NCBI GenBank assembly: GCA_021824145.1
Contig: JAKALM010000009.1
Coordinates: forward strand, 1-64,000
Source of the DNA: Bacteroidota bacterium
Lineage (GTDB): Bacteria; Bacteroidota; Ignavibacteria; Ignavibacteriales; Ignavibacteriaceae
Direction: 5' to 3'
DNA: 64,000 nucleotides
Part shown: positions 17,838 to 27,142 of the stretch, piece after piece
How positions within the stretch are numbered: position 1 is the stretch's first letter
Layout: each line of letters begins with the position of its first letter
The notes under the pieces: generated by a model
Told to the model about the DNA's origin: nothing
Database searches by the model: none
The model's input: the letters and a program-made list of their open reading frames with translations, nothing else
Made by a program: the position numbers and the translations under genes

Positions 17838-20255
17838 TTACTTTCCAGTTGGAATTCTCATCCCATAGAATGAACGCCTTACAAAGTAGAAAGCAATTAA
17901 TAGGAAAACTATTCCGACGTATAGAGCAGCATGTCTGAACGATGGAGTAATAGCAATTTCCATTGCAAGCAAACCAAATAAAGTAGTAAACTTAATAATT
18001 GGATTCAAAGAAACTGATGATGTATCCTTATATGGATCTCCAACAGTATCGCCTACAACTGTAGCATCATGTAACTCTGTGCCTTTTTCCTTTAGATCAA
18101 CTTCTACCAATTTTTTAGCATTGTCCCAACTGCCACCAGCATTAGCCATAAAGACTGCCTGGAATAGGCCAAATGCTGCTATTGCAATAAGGTAAGAAAC
18201 GAATAAGCTTACCGGTTCGTTGCTGCTGGAAGGTGCAGAAAGGCAGGCAAAAGCCAAAGCGAAAGAAAAGATAGCGAAGAAGATGTTCCACATACCTTTC
18301 TGTGCATATTGGGTACAGATTTTTACAACTTCTTTTGAATTTTCAGTAGATGCCTTTTGATTAGCATCTGTATCGAGATGAATATGTTGTTTTATGTAAT
18401 CCACAGCTTTATATGCACCTGTAGTTACTGCTTGAATGGAAGCTCCTGTAAACCAGAAGATTACAGCGCCGCCAGCAATAAATCCAATTATGGTATAAGG
18501 ATTAAGCATATTTAGGATAGTTTCGGGTTCCACACCCAGTGCTTGTTTTATTAACAAAATTAAACTAAAGATTAAAGTAGTAGCACCAACAACTGCTGTT
18601 GCAATTAATACTGGTTTAGCCGTGGCTTTAAAAGTATTGCCAGCACCGTCATTAGCTTCCAGGTAATGCTTAGCTTTTTCGAAATCAGGATCGAAACCGA
18701 AATTATCATGAATTTCTTTTTTAATATTAGGAATAGTTTCTATCAGTGAAAGTTCATATATAGACTGGGCGTTATCAGTTACAGGACCGTAACTGTCAAC
18801 AGCGATAGTAACAGGGCCCATACTTAGGAAACCAAAAGCAACAAGGCCAAAGGCGAAGACTGCTGGATAAATCATAGTTTCAGCCGGAAAGAAAGTACTT
18901 GCGTAATAGCCAACAAACATCAATAGCATAATTACCATACCAATCCAGAAACCGCTGAAGTTACCTGCAACAAGACCAGACAGAATGTTTAATGAGGCAC
19001 CGCCCTCCCTTGAAGCTTTAACAACTTCTGAAACATGAGCAGATTTTGTGCTAGTAAAGATCTTAACGAATTCTGGGATCAGAGCTGCACCAAGCGTTCC
19101 GGAACTCATAATGATAGACATTAAAAGCCAAAGACTTGGAATTTGAGCTCCCACATCAGATGCCGGGCCTATTTCGAAATAACTAGCTATAAAAACTGCT
19201 ATGATTGATATAATGGAAGCAAACCAAACCAAACTGGTAAGTGGCTCTTCAAAATTAAAATCTTCTTTACCTGCAAACCTTATTTTGCTGAAAGCTTTAT
19301 TGATATAGAATGCACCTATGGAAGTGATAATCAAAAGTATTCGAATCATAAAGACCCATACCAAAAGATGTGTTTGAAGAGTTTGGTTAACTGCTAACAC
19401 AATAAAAGTAATTAGTGCAACCTGTGTAACACCAAAAGTTTCAAAACCATCTGCAGTTGGGCCAACGCTGTCGCCTGCATTATCTCCAGTGCAATCTGCA
19501 ATTACGCCTGGGTTACGAGGGTCATCCTCTTTAATCTTAAACACAATTTTCATCAAGTCTGAACCGATATCGGCAATTTTTGTAAAAATACCGCCTGCAA
19601 TACGTAATGCACTGGCACCTAATGACTCACCTATGGCAAAACCAATGAAACTATCACCTGCCAAATCACGTGGAACAAACAACAAGATGATCAACATCAT
19701 GATTAACTCTATACAAACTAAAAATACCCCAACGCTCATACCAGCATCGAGAGCCACATTCACAGTTTTAAGAGGTTTACCTTCCATTCCTGCAAATGCT
19801 GTACGGGCGTTAGCAAGAGTATTCATACGAATACCATAAAAAGCTACACTGGATGAGCCAAGTATTCCTAAAACAGTCCATAAAAGGATGAGCACTACAC
19901 CACCAAAGGCAATATGTGATAGCACACCGAAATAGAAAGCACTAACAATACCGATAATGATGAAAAGTGCAAACAAAAATTTTGCCTGCTGCTTGAGGTA
20001 AGTCTTACAAGTAGCGTAGATAATACCAGCAACTTCAAGCATAGAAGTATGAGCAGGCATTTTCTTGACTCTCTTAAACTGGTACAAACCGAAAAGAATA
20101 CCTAAAACACAAACCAGCAAACCGTAATATAACAAGTTGTTTTGAGCCTGATTAAGCGGCGGAACCGCCAATTTAGATTCATCAGCGAAAACCAACCCCG
20201 GTGAAAGCAAGAACAATAACATGCTGAGCAATCCGCCAGGTATCAACTTCTTCAT
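17838..20255 (-). CDS. hppA: Membrane-bound ion-translocating pyrophosphatase
   Basis: Integral-membrane enzyme of 805 residues that couples pyrophosphate hydrolysis to pumping of protons and/or sodium. About 16 helices are visible. Catalytic motifs are present: DDPRNPGVIADCTGDNAGDSVG in the middle, AVDSYGPVTDNAQ, and GDTVGDPYKDTSSVSLNPIIK near the C-terminus. The positions equivalent to GNTT(A/K)A read GNTFKA, that is Lys at the residue that separates potassium-dependent (Ala) from independent (Lys) enzymes. This variant family should be compared with characterised members before naming the ion. A hydrophobic leader of about 25 residues precedes the first conserved helix. AAAGGAAAGGTGG supports the ATG. 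Soluble pyrophosphatase (40752) is also encoded. Confidence 0.93.
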   Translation of the reverse strand: MKKLIPGGLLSMLLFLLSPGLVFADESKLAVPPLNQAQNNLLYYGLLVCVLGILFGLYQFKRVKKMPAHTSMLEVAGIIYATCKTYLKQQAKFLFALFIIIGIVSAFYFGVLSHIAFGGVVLILLWTVLGILGSSSVAFYGIRMNTLANARTAFAGMEGKPLKTVNVALDAGMSVGVFLVCIELIMMLIILLFVPRDLAGDSFIGFAIGESLGASALRIAGGIFTKIADIGSDLMKIVFKIKEDDPRNPGVIADCTGDNAGDSVGPTADGFETFGVTQVALITFIVLAVNQTLQTHLLVWVFMIRILLIITSIGAFYINKAFSKIRFAGKEDFNFEEPLTSLVWFASIISIIAVFIASYFEIGPASDVGAQIPSLWLLMSIIMSSGTLGAALIPEFVKIFTSTKSAHVSEVVKASREGGASLNILSGLVAGNFSGFWIGMVIMLLMFVGYYASTFFPAETMIYPAVFAFGLVAFGFLSMGPVTIAVDSYGPVTDNAQSIYELSLIETIPNIKKEIHDNFGFDPDFEKAKHYLEANDGAGNTFKATAKPVLIATAVVGATTLIFSLILLIKQALGVEPETILNMLNPYTIIGFIAGGAVIFWFTGASIQAVTTGAYKAVDYIKQHIHLDTDANQKASTENSKEVVKICTQYAQKGMWNIFFAIFSFALAFACLSAPSSSNEPVSLFVSYLIAIAAFGLFQAVFMANAGGSWDNAKKLVEVDLKEKGTELHDATVVGDTVGDPYKDTSSVSLNPIIKFTTLFGLLAMEIAITPSFRHAALYVGIVFLLIAFYFVRRSFYGMRIPTGK

Positions 20256-21357
20256 AAAAAAACCACCTTTCCTTTTAAATGATTAAATGATATAGGTATT
20301 TATTCTACTCCCAAAATCGCTATCTTTTGATTGATATAATTCTTACTCAATAGTGTAATGATACTTGTAAAGTTGTCCCAAAAATTTCTATATAAAAATG
20401 ATAGGTTAGATTTTTGACGTAATTTCTTGCTATACAATGTGAATAAAATAAAAATTCCCTTTTGATCATGATGAAAAATGACCACAACGGTCTCACAAGA
20501 TTTATTACTTAATTCTTTAGCCAATCTGTGTTGTAATTTTTTTTGAAAATCCTCATTAGTGGCGATTTGCCATCATCTAAAATTGTTAGCAGATATTAAT
20601 TTGTTTTATCCTTTTTGAGGATACCCGTCTAAATATAATTGAGGTACCATATTAAAAACGGATTAATCTGTACAAAATATCTGGCGGTAAACTTAACAAA
20701 TTGATATTGCAGTGTCAACTAATCTATAAGATTTTAAGCATTTGTTAGTTTAATTATAATTAAAATTAGATGTTTAGATGAACCGCTGTTCATACATTTG
20801 GAATTCTTGAGATAACTCTAAAAAGTTCATTATAAACAGTGTTTTCAGTGGGAAAAAATATGAACCGCGCAAAACTTCATTTGTGTAAAGTATAGTGGCT
20901 GATCCCTTCAAAGATTCCAAATATTCATCTCTTAAATTATTAGGGATATTTACACTTGTATTAACTCCACTATTTATTCAACTAAATTTTAATTTATCTA
21001 AAAAATTAATTTTTAAAAAGAGATTAGGTTTTTTATTTTATCATTGATTACAATAGCGAAAATTTTTAAAAATAATGTACTTGACAAAAGAAATCGATTT
21101 GAATAGTTTTAGTGCCCAATAATCAGGATAATTTAATTTTCAGTTTTTAAAAAAATATTTTGATGATAGAATATTCGAATAGGATAAGTAGGAAAATAAA
21201 TTTAAGTAAAAGTATCCAACCTAAAATTTCTTACACGCTAAAAAAACTATTCTTTTTTATTTATTCTTCAAAAAATATTTTTATCAATCCCTTATTATTT
21301 TTGAACAATGGAATTATTAATTAGTATTAAATATCAATTTAGAAAAGGAAAAGAATC
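20256..21357. other. 1.1 kb region without a supported gene
   Basis: The longest gene-free stretch in the window. Reading frames are short, lack ribosome-binding sites and resemble nothing known. Two small features are visible: a perfect inverted repeat ATGAAC-CGCT-GTTCAT (20778-20793) and a second copy of ATGAACCGC at 20861-20869, with GTTCAT at 20826-20831 between them. It must hold the promoters of hppA (minus) and the permease (plus). It could be a decayed gene or an untranslated regulatory region; I cannot decide. Confidence 0.5.
20778..20793. repeat. Perfect 6-bp inverted repeat, possible operator
   Basis: ATGAAC and GTTCAT flank CGCT. The half-site ATGAACCGC recurs at 20861-20869. Such repeated half-sites suggest a regulator-binding region upstream of hppA or of the permease, but short A/T-rich repeats also arise by chance. 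Confidence 0.3.
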
Positions 21358-22908
21358 ATGAAGCAAATTTTTGCCAAGAAACCATTAAAGGTTCTTTTGG
21401 ACGAAGTTGTAAGTGAAAACCGATTACGTCGTGTTCTTGGTCCGGTTGCACTTACAAGCTTAGGAGTTGGTGCGATTATTGGCACTGGTATTTTTGTTTT
21501 AACTGGTGTTGCTGCACATGATAAAACTGGACCAGCAATTATATTATCATTCGTAGTTTCAGGTCTTGCTTGCGTTTTTGCAGCGCTATGTTACGCAGAA
21601 TTTGCTTCTATGGTTCCTGTAGCTGGTTCGGCATATACTTATGCTTATGCAACTCTTGGTGAATTGTTTGCTTGGATTATTGGTTGGGACTTGATTCTTG
21701 AATACGCAGTGGCTTCTGCTACTGTAGCTCACGGATGGTCTCATTACTTTCAAGATTTTATTAGCATAATAGGAATCAAGTTTGGGCATGCTTTCTCAAA
21801 TGCGCCATTTGACTTTAACCCAACAACTGGGCTATTGTCATCAACCGGTTCAATACTTGATCTTCCGGCAATATTAATTACTATACTAATTACTATTATT
21901 CTTGTAAAAGGAATTAAGGAAAGTGCGGGAGTAAATTCAGCAATTGTTATAACAAAAATTGCAATTGTTTTATTGGTAATTGTTGTTGGTGCATTTTATG
22001 TAAATCCTGCAAACTGGCATCCATTTGCACCATTTGGATATTCGGGTTTAAGTTTATTTGGTAAAACAATTTTAGGTCAGACTGGCCCTGGAGGTGCGCC
22101 AGTAGGTGTGTTGGCGGGAGCCGCAATAATTTTCTTTGCATATATTGGATTTGATTCTGTTTCTACTCATGCAGAAGAAGCTAAAAATCCAAAGCGTGAT
22201 GTTCCTATCGGAATAATTGTATCCTTAGTTCTTAGTACCATACTTTATATTGCAGTATCTGCAGTGCTAACAGGAATGGTTGGATATCAAAAGATTGATA
22301 TTAACGCACCGGTTTCCAATGCCTTTGGTCAGGTTGGTTTAATTTGGGCACAATTTTTAATTTCCTTAGGCGCAGTTGCTGGAATTACCTCAGTACTTTT
22401 AGTAATGATGTTGAGCCAAGCAAGAATATTTTTAGCTATGGCAAGAGATGGATTAATTCCTTCAAAGTTTTTTGGTGATGTTCATGAAAAATATAGAACA
22501 CCCTGGAAATCAACTATTTTAACCGGTGTTTTTGTTTCTATTCTTGCAGGATTTTTACCTTTAAGAGTTTTAGCTGATTTGGTTAATATTGGAACGCTCT
22601 TCGCATTTGTGGTTGTATCTGCAGCAGTATTAATTATGAGAAAAACTCATCCAGAAGCAGAACGCCCATTCAGAGCACCATTTGTTCCACTTGTACCTAT
22701 TTTAGGAATTATAATTTGTGGTGTACTTATGTTTTCTTTACCCGAGGAAAATTGGTTTAGACTTTTCGGTTGGTTACTTATTGGATTGGTGATCTACTAT
22801 TTTTATGGACGTAAACATAGCATCATGCATCGCATGATGAACAATGAAACCGAAATTAATGGTGATCAAGCACACCCAGTAATAGAAACAGATGCAACAA
22901 ATTTGTAA
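21358..22908 (+). CDS. APC-superfamily amino acid permease
   Basis: Inner-membrane transporter of 516 residues with about 12 helices. The first helix has the broken-helix motif VGAIIGTGIFVLTG that binds the amino-acid backbone in APC proteins, followed by the conserved CYAEFASMVPVAGSAYTY. The overall pattern is that of the cationic amino acid transporter subgroup (YfnA/GkApcT-like), which moves Ala, Arg or other amino acids with protons. GAAAAGGAAAAG precedes the ATG. It has a long untranslated region upstream and the first ExbB gene 55 bases downstream, but a shared function with those genes is not obvious. Confidence 0.9.
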   Translation: MKQIFAKKPLKVLLDEVVSENRLRRVLGPVALTSLGVGAIIGTGIFVLTGVAAHDKTGPAIILSFVVSGLACVFAALCYAEFASMVPVAGSAYTYAYATLGELFAWIIGWDLILEYAVASATVAHGWSHYFQDFISIIGIKFGHAFSNAPFDFNPTTGLLSSTGSILDLPAILITILITIILVKGIKESAGVNSAIVITKIAIVLLVIVVGAFYVNPANWHPFAPFGYSGLSLFGKTILGQTGPGGAPVGVLAGAAIIFFAYIGFDSVSTHAEEAKNPKRDVPIGIIVSLVLSTILYIAVSAVLTGMVGYQKIDINAPVSNAFGQVGLIWAQFLISLGAVAGITSVLLVMMLSQARIFLAMARDGLIPSKFFGDVHEKYRTPWKSTILTGVFVSILAGFLPLRVLADLVNIGTLFAFVVVSAAVLIMRKTHPEAERPFRAPFVPLVPILGIIICGVLMFSLPEENWFRLFGWLLIGLVIYYFYGRKHSIMHRMMNNETEINGDQAHPVIETDATNL

Positions 22909-22963
22909 TAGATATTTTTTTGTAATTGAACAAAGTAGTAATTTCTTGTGGAAAGGATAATTT

Positions 22964-23638
22964 ATGGAAAGCCCCAGTTTACTTGATCTGATTGCCAAGG
23001 GCGGTTATGTAATTTTTATACTTGCATTTTGCTCATTGCTATCGGTTAAAGTAATCATAGAAAAATATATTACATTTAAAGGAATAACTGAAAAAGTAAT
23101 AACTGATTTCATGGATAATATTTACAACAGCCTTAACTCAGAGGATATGAAGGAAGCGCTGTTCATTTGCAAAACAAGTTCATGGAATTGGTTCATTATG
23201 AAAGTAAAATGTCCGCTTGCAAATGTTGTAAAACATATCATCGAACATTATAAAGAACCCAAAAATGAATTGGAGATTTCTGCTTATAATCAATTAGATA
23301 AAGAAATTGCCAAGATGGAAAAAGGTTTAGGAATTCTAGCAACCTTGGGAAGCATTTCACCTTTTATTGGATTGTTCGGAACAGTTGTTGGAATTATTAG
23401 ATCATTCAATGCACTTTCGGTAAATAATTCTTCTAATTACGCAAATGTTATGAGCGGAATTGCCGATGCTTTAATTGCAACTGCTGCAGGATTAATTGTA
23501 GCAGTTCCCGCCGTAATGTTTTACAATTATTTTATTAAAAGATTAAAACTTAGTATGCCGCTTTATGATGAAGCTATTCAAAAAACAATTAGAATTGTTA
23601 AAACTCTTGAATTGAGAAAGAAACATGAGACGGTATAA
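22964..23638 (+). CDS. exbB: ExbB/TolQ/MotA-family proton channel subunit (set 1)
   Basis: Inner-membrane proton channel component of 224 residues with three membrane segments, at about residues 13-33, 120-145 and 165-190. The conserved core LATLGSISPFIGLFGTVVGI is present, which lines the channel next to ExbD. A GAAAGGA ribosome-binding site precedes the ATG. The stop overlaps the following ExbD gene by 14 bases, so the two are translationally coupled. With the TonB-like gene downstream it forms a complete energy-transduction set. TolQ is an alternative label, but no TolA, TolB or Pal is near. Confidence 0.9.
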   Translation: MESPSLLDLIAKGGYVIFILAFCSLLSVKVIIEKYITFKGITEKVITDFMDNIYNSLNSEDMKEALFICKTSSWNWFIMKVKCPLANVVKHIIEHYKEPKNELEISAYNQLDKEIAKMEKGLGILATLGSISPFIGLFGTVVGIIRSFNALSVNNSSNYANVMSGIADALIATAAGLIVAVPAVMFYNYFIKRLKLSMPLYDEAIQKTIRIVKTLELRKKHETV

Positions 23639-24029
23639 ATTAGACGAAAAAGAATTTTCTGAAATTAATATTACTCCTTTTACAGATGTAATTTTAGTTG
23701 TATTAATTATTTTTATGATTACAAGTCCTTTTCTGATAACTGGGGCTTTGAAAGTAAAGCTGCCTCAATCATCTTCAGCTGAAACGACTATAAATAATAA
23801 TATTGAAGTTTATCTCAACAACAAAAATCAAATTTATTTAAATGATAAAATTGTTGATATAACTCAACTTCCAACTGAATTACAAACAGAGTTTATCCAA
23901 AAAGGAAATAGAGATGTAATTGTTAAAGCAGATAAAGATGCTGTATATGGAAATGTGGTTCAACTTCTTGATGCACTTAAGAATGCGGGAGCTACAAAAC
24001 TTCTAATGGCAACTTTGAAAAAACAATGA
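23625..24029 (+). CDS. exbD: ExbD/TolR-family protein (set 1)
   Basis: A 134-residue inner-membrane protein with one N-terminal helix and a periplasmic domain. The membrane segment carries the essential proton-carrying aspartate in ITPFTDVILVVLIIFMI. The periplasmic part has the usual beta-alpha pattern ending VVQLLDALKNAGATKLLMAT. It overlaps the ExbB gene by 14 bases and is separated from the TonB gene by 165 bases that contain a long hairpin. Confidence 0.92.
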   Translation: MRRYKLDEKEFSEINITPFTDVILVVLIIFMITSPFLITGALKVKLPQSSSAETTINNNIEVYLNNKNQIYLNDKIVDITQLPTELQTEFIQKGNRDVIVKADKDAVYGNVVQLLDALKNAGATKLLMATLKKQ

Positions 24030-24048
24030 TTCAATAATAATTATTTGC

Positions 24049-24100
24049 ATACCCTGGCGTTTATAATTTTTAATTAAATTTAAATAAATCGTCAGGGTAT
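24049..24100 (+). terminator. Long imperfect hairpin between exbD and tonB (set 1)
   Basis: ATACCCTG (24049-24056) pairs with CAGGGTAT (24093-24100). With a G-T pair and one bulged T the stem continues through GCG-TTTAT/ATAAA-CGT to about 16 pairs. The sequence after it is AATTTTGTAAAAAAAA, so the T run is poor. It may partly terminate transcription, or stabilise the upstream exbB-exbD message and lower TonB expression. Confidence 0.5.
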
Positions 24101-24194
24101 AATTTTGTAAAAAAAAAAGTTCCTGAAAAATTAAGTTTTTATTTATTCCCTTTTACTTCAAATTTAGATATTCAATTGCGAACTTTTATGTAAG

Positions 24195-24944
24195 ATGAAA
24201 TTACTCACTGTCAAAAATCTATCCACACTTACTTCTATATTATTTCATGCTAGTTTGTTTTTTTTAATAATATATACAGTAAATATTAAAAGCCCAGAAA
24301 TTAAAGATCAAGTTGTTGAAATTGGATTTGGCGGTACAACAGAAACGAATTCTCCTGGATCACCAGGCGGAAGCATCGAGGATCAATCTTCCCAATTTAA
24401 GAAACCAGAAACAATAAAGGTCAAAGAAAAAATAAAGCCTATTGAAGAAACAATAAGTGATAAAAAGGAGAAAACTAAAAAAACTAATGAAACCTCTGCA
24501 AGCAGCGATTCAAGTAAAGGTAATTCTTCCGGTAGTTTAATTGCTGGCAATAATGGAGAAGGAAGTGGTACAGGAAGCGGCTCTGGAAATGGCCAGCCTG
24601 GCTCTGGTGCACCCAAAAAAGGTTTATATATTCCGAATGATATTTATTATGTAGCTGTAGATCAAATGCCTGTTCCAATTGGCGGAATGCAAGGCATTAA
24701 TGCCAGAGCTTTCTATCCACCATCTGCAAAAGCAAAAAATATTCAAGGAACAGTTTATATTTTAGCATTTATTGATGAGCGTGGATATGTGCGGAAAATT
24801 TCTTTACTTAAAGGAATTGGTTACGGCTGCGATCAATCTGCAGAAAGAGCAGTGAAAGACACCCGCTTTGAACCAGGCCAAATGCATGGAGTGCCAGTCA
24901 AAGTTCAACTTACTATTCCAATAAATTTTAGCCCAAATAATTGA
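24195..24944 (+). CDS. tonB: TonB-family energy transducer (set 1)
   Basis: A 249-residue protein with the TonB layout: one N-terminal membrane anchor (about 15-30), a long low-complexity periplasmic spacer rich in Lys/Glu then Gly/Ser (about 45-145), and a C-terminal TonB domain (about 165-249) with IQGTVYILAFIDERGYVRKI and ERAVKDTRFEPG. The spacer is Gly/Ser rich where classical TonB is Pro/Lys rich. It should pass energy from the ExbB-ExbD channel to outer-membrane receptors such as the BtuB-like protein at 14897. It lies 165 bases after ExbD behind a hairpin, so its expression may be set separately. Confidence 0.9.
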   Translation: MKLLTVKNLSTLTSILFHASLFFLIIYTVNIKSPEIKDQVVEIGFGGTTETNSPGSPGGSIEDQSSQFKKPETIKVKEKIKPIEETISDKKEKTKKTNETSASSDSSKGNSSGSLIAGNNGEGSGTGSGSGNGQPGSGAPKKGLYIPNDIYYVAVDQMPVPIGGMQGINARAFYPPSAKAKNIQGTVYILAFIDERGYVRKISLLKGIGYGCDQSAERAVKDTRFEPGQMHGVPVKVQLTIPINFSPNN

Positions 24945-25058
24945 TTCCAACATTACTTTCAATTAAAATTTTTCACATAAAATTTTTATAGAATGACATC
25001 GCTAGGAAAACTTCGGCACGGATGAAATTCAAAATTAAAATATCATCAAGATTTCAAA

Positions 25059-25706
25059 TCAAGCTTTAACTGATTTTAGTTTATGCCTTATGAATTCAAT
25101 AATTCCAGGCAAAATTGAAATTATAATAATAGCAAGTATAACTAAGGAAAAATTATTTTTAACAAACTCGATATTTCCGAAATAAAATCCAGCATAAACC
25201 ATAAGAGCAACCCAAGCCACAGCTCCAATAATATTATATAAAATAAATTTTGAATATGTCATGCTTCCAATTCCAGCAACAAACGGGGCAAAGGTTCTGA
25301 TAATAGGTATAAAGCGAGCAAAGATAATTGTTTTTCCACCGTACTTTTCATAAAATTTATGAGTCCGCTCAAGATATTCTTTTTTTAGGAACTTAACATT
25401 TTCACGATGGAAGATTTTTGGGCCAATGAAATGGCCGATCCAATAATTTGCAGTATCTCCAAAAATCGCTGCAGCAGAAAGTATCAAGAATAAATAATTT
25501 TCATTGAATGAACCTTTTGCTGCAAATGCACCAGCAGCAAATAATAGTGAGTCTCCTGGAAGAAAAGGTGTAAAAACAAATCCTGTTTCTGCAAAAATGA
25601 CTGCGAATAAAATTATGTATGTTACAGTTCCATATTGAATGATAATATCATTAAGATGAACATCAAGATGGAGGAAAAGGTCAATTATAAATTTGATTGA
25701 TTCCAT
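25059..25706 (-). CDS. DedA-family membrane protein
   Basis: Inner-membrane protein of 215 residues in the DedA/SNARE-associated (VTT) family. Members flip lipids such as undecaprenyl phosphate or phosphatidylethanolamine, or otherwise keep the membrane and proton gradient intact. The conserved acidic FAETGFVFTPFLPGDSLLF and the arginine motif FARFIPIIRTFAPFVAG are both present, with re-entrant and membrane helices around them. The ribosome-binding site is weak. Which lipid it handles cannot be read from the sequence. It is convergent with the TonB gene and lies next to the MFS gene. Confidence 0.92.
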   Translation of the reverse strand: MESIKFIIDLFLHLDVHLNDIIIQYGTVTYIILFAVIFAETGFVFTPFLPGDSLLFAAGAFAAKGSFNENYLFLILSAAAIFGDTANYWIGHFIGPKIFHRENVKFLKKEYLERTHKFYEKYGGKTIIFARFIPIIRTFAPFVAGIGSMTYSKFILYNIIGAVAWVALMVYAGFYFGNIEFVKNNFSLVILAIIIISILPGIIEFIRHKLKSVKA

Positions 25707-25788
25707 TTAACTCAGTTTTAATTTATATTTTAATGGCATGAAAAATATTAAAATGGAACCGCAATCAAAAACATTCATTTAAAGATTT

Positions 25789-27024
25789 TCAAATATTATC
25801 CACGTAATCTAAATCAACTCCGTATGTTTCCTTCAAATTGTAAAGTGAAATGAAAGCAATTATTACAGTTATTATACCAACAATCAAAGCAGAATAAATT
25901 AAACCAAAAGGTTTTCTTAATAAATCGAAAAAAATTGTTATTGGAATGACCGAACCTCTTATAAAATTTGGAACCGTTGTAGTAACTGTAGATCTTAAAT
26001 TAGTTCCAAATTGTTCTGCAGCGGTTGTAACAAAAACAGCCCAATAGCCGATTGAAATTCCAAGGACTACACAGAGAGCATAAAAATAGAATAAAGAAAG
26101 TCCGTGGGAGAAAAGATAGACAAGTACAAATATGGTTGTTAGAATTACAAAAACAGATACGGCTTTCTTTCTGCTTTTTAGATATTGACTTAAAAAGCCA
26201 CTCACAAAGTCACCGAATATTAATCCAATGTACGTGTACATAATTGATTTGCCAGCAACAATTGGCTGTGTAACACCTAAAAATTTTCCAAATTCTGGTG
26301 AGAATGTAATTAGCACTCCAACTACATACCATATCGGCAATCCAATCATAATACAATTTAAGTATTTGAAGAATCTTTCCTTTGAAGTAAACAATTTTAA
26401 GAATTGTCCTCTTGCAACATTTGAACTTGAAATAGATTTATACATTCCAGATTCGAAAACACTGATACGCATAATTAATAAAATTACACCTAACACACCC
26501 CCAATTATATAAGCCATTTGCCAGCTAAATTCTTCACCAACAATAGCAGCAAGAATGGCACCCATTACTCCGATTGTTGCTACAATTGCTGTTCCATAAC
26601 CCCGAGTTTCTTTAGTCATTGTTTCGCTAACTAAAGTAACTGCAGCACCAAGTTCACCAGCTAATCCAATTCCAGCAATAAATCTTAGAACGGCATACAT
26701 TTGAATTGAAGTAACATATGCATTTAAAAAATTTGCAGCAGAATAAAGAAAGATAGAAGCAAACAAAACTGAAAGTCTTCCTTTTTTATCTCCCCAAATT
26801 CCAAATATCAATCCGCCAATAAGCATTCCGCCCATCTGCATATTTAAAATGTAAACACCGGAATCAATTAATTGGCTGCCGTGAATTCCAAGATATGTTA
26901 AGCTTGGAATCCTAACAATTCCAAAAAGTATTAGATCATAAATGTCTACAAAGTAGCCTAATGATGATACAAGAACAGTAATGTTAAAAATATTTTTATA
27001 TAATTTTTTGTGCTGTTCATCCAT
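25789..27024 (-). CDS. MFS metabolite/proton symporter
   Basis: A 411-residue inner-membrane carrier with about 12 helices. Two loop motifs mark the major facilitator superfamily: FGIWGDKKGRLSVLFAS after helix 2, and RFIAGIGLAGELGAAVTLVSE in helices 4-5. The second motif is typical of the metabolite:proton symporter group (ProP, ShiA, KgtP and sugar-porter relatives). AGAGG lies seven bases before the ATG. The substrate is unknown. It shares strand with the DedA gene downstream and with the ATP-grasp gene upstream, but gaps of 80 to 120 bases do not prove an operon. Confidence 0.88.
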   Translation of the reverse strand: MDEQHKKLYKNIFNITVLVSSLGYFVDIYDLILFGIVRIPSLTYLGIHGSQLIDSGVYILNMQMGGMLIGGLIFGIWGDKKGRLSVLFASIFLYSAANFLNAYVTSIQMYAVLRFIAGIGLAGELGAAVTLVSETMTKETRGYGTAIVATIGVMGAILAAIVGEEFSWQMAYIIGGVLGVILLIMRISVFESGMYKSISSSNVARGQFLKLFTSKERFFKYLNCIMIGLPIWYVVGVLITFSPEFGKFLGVTQPIVAGKSIMYTYIGLIFGDFVSGFLSQYLKSRKKAVSVFVILTTIFVLVYLFSHGLSLFYFYALCVVLGISIGYWAVFVTTAAEQFGTNLRSTVTTTVPNFIRGSVIPITIFFDLLRKPFGLIYSALIVGIITVIIAFISLYNLKETYGVDLDYVDNI

Positions 27025-27142
27025 CTAATACCTCTTTGAATAATTTAAAATTACTTGGTTTTTATTTTTAAATTTTAATTTTCAGATTAAACTAAAATGA
27101 TTTTTTGAAAGAGGATGTGATAATAACCCAATAAGCTGACGT

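Noticed and set aside
17838-20255. Higher G+C of hppA taken as sign of recent transfer
   Set aside because: Sampled lines of sdhA show similar G+C (about 40-43%), so conserved, well-expressed genes in this genome are generally richer. No flanking mobile element or repeat.
20300-20524. Minus-strand frame of 74 residues upstream of hppA
   Set aside because: Starts with TTG without a ribosome-binding site, has no recognisable domain and lies in a low-complexity A/T-rich region.
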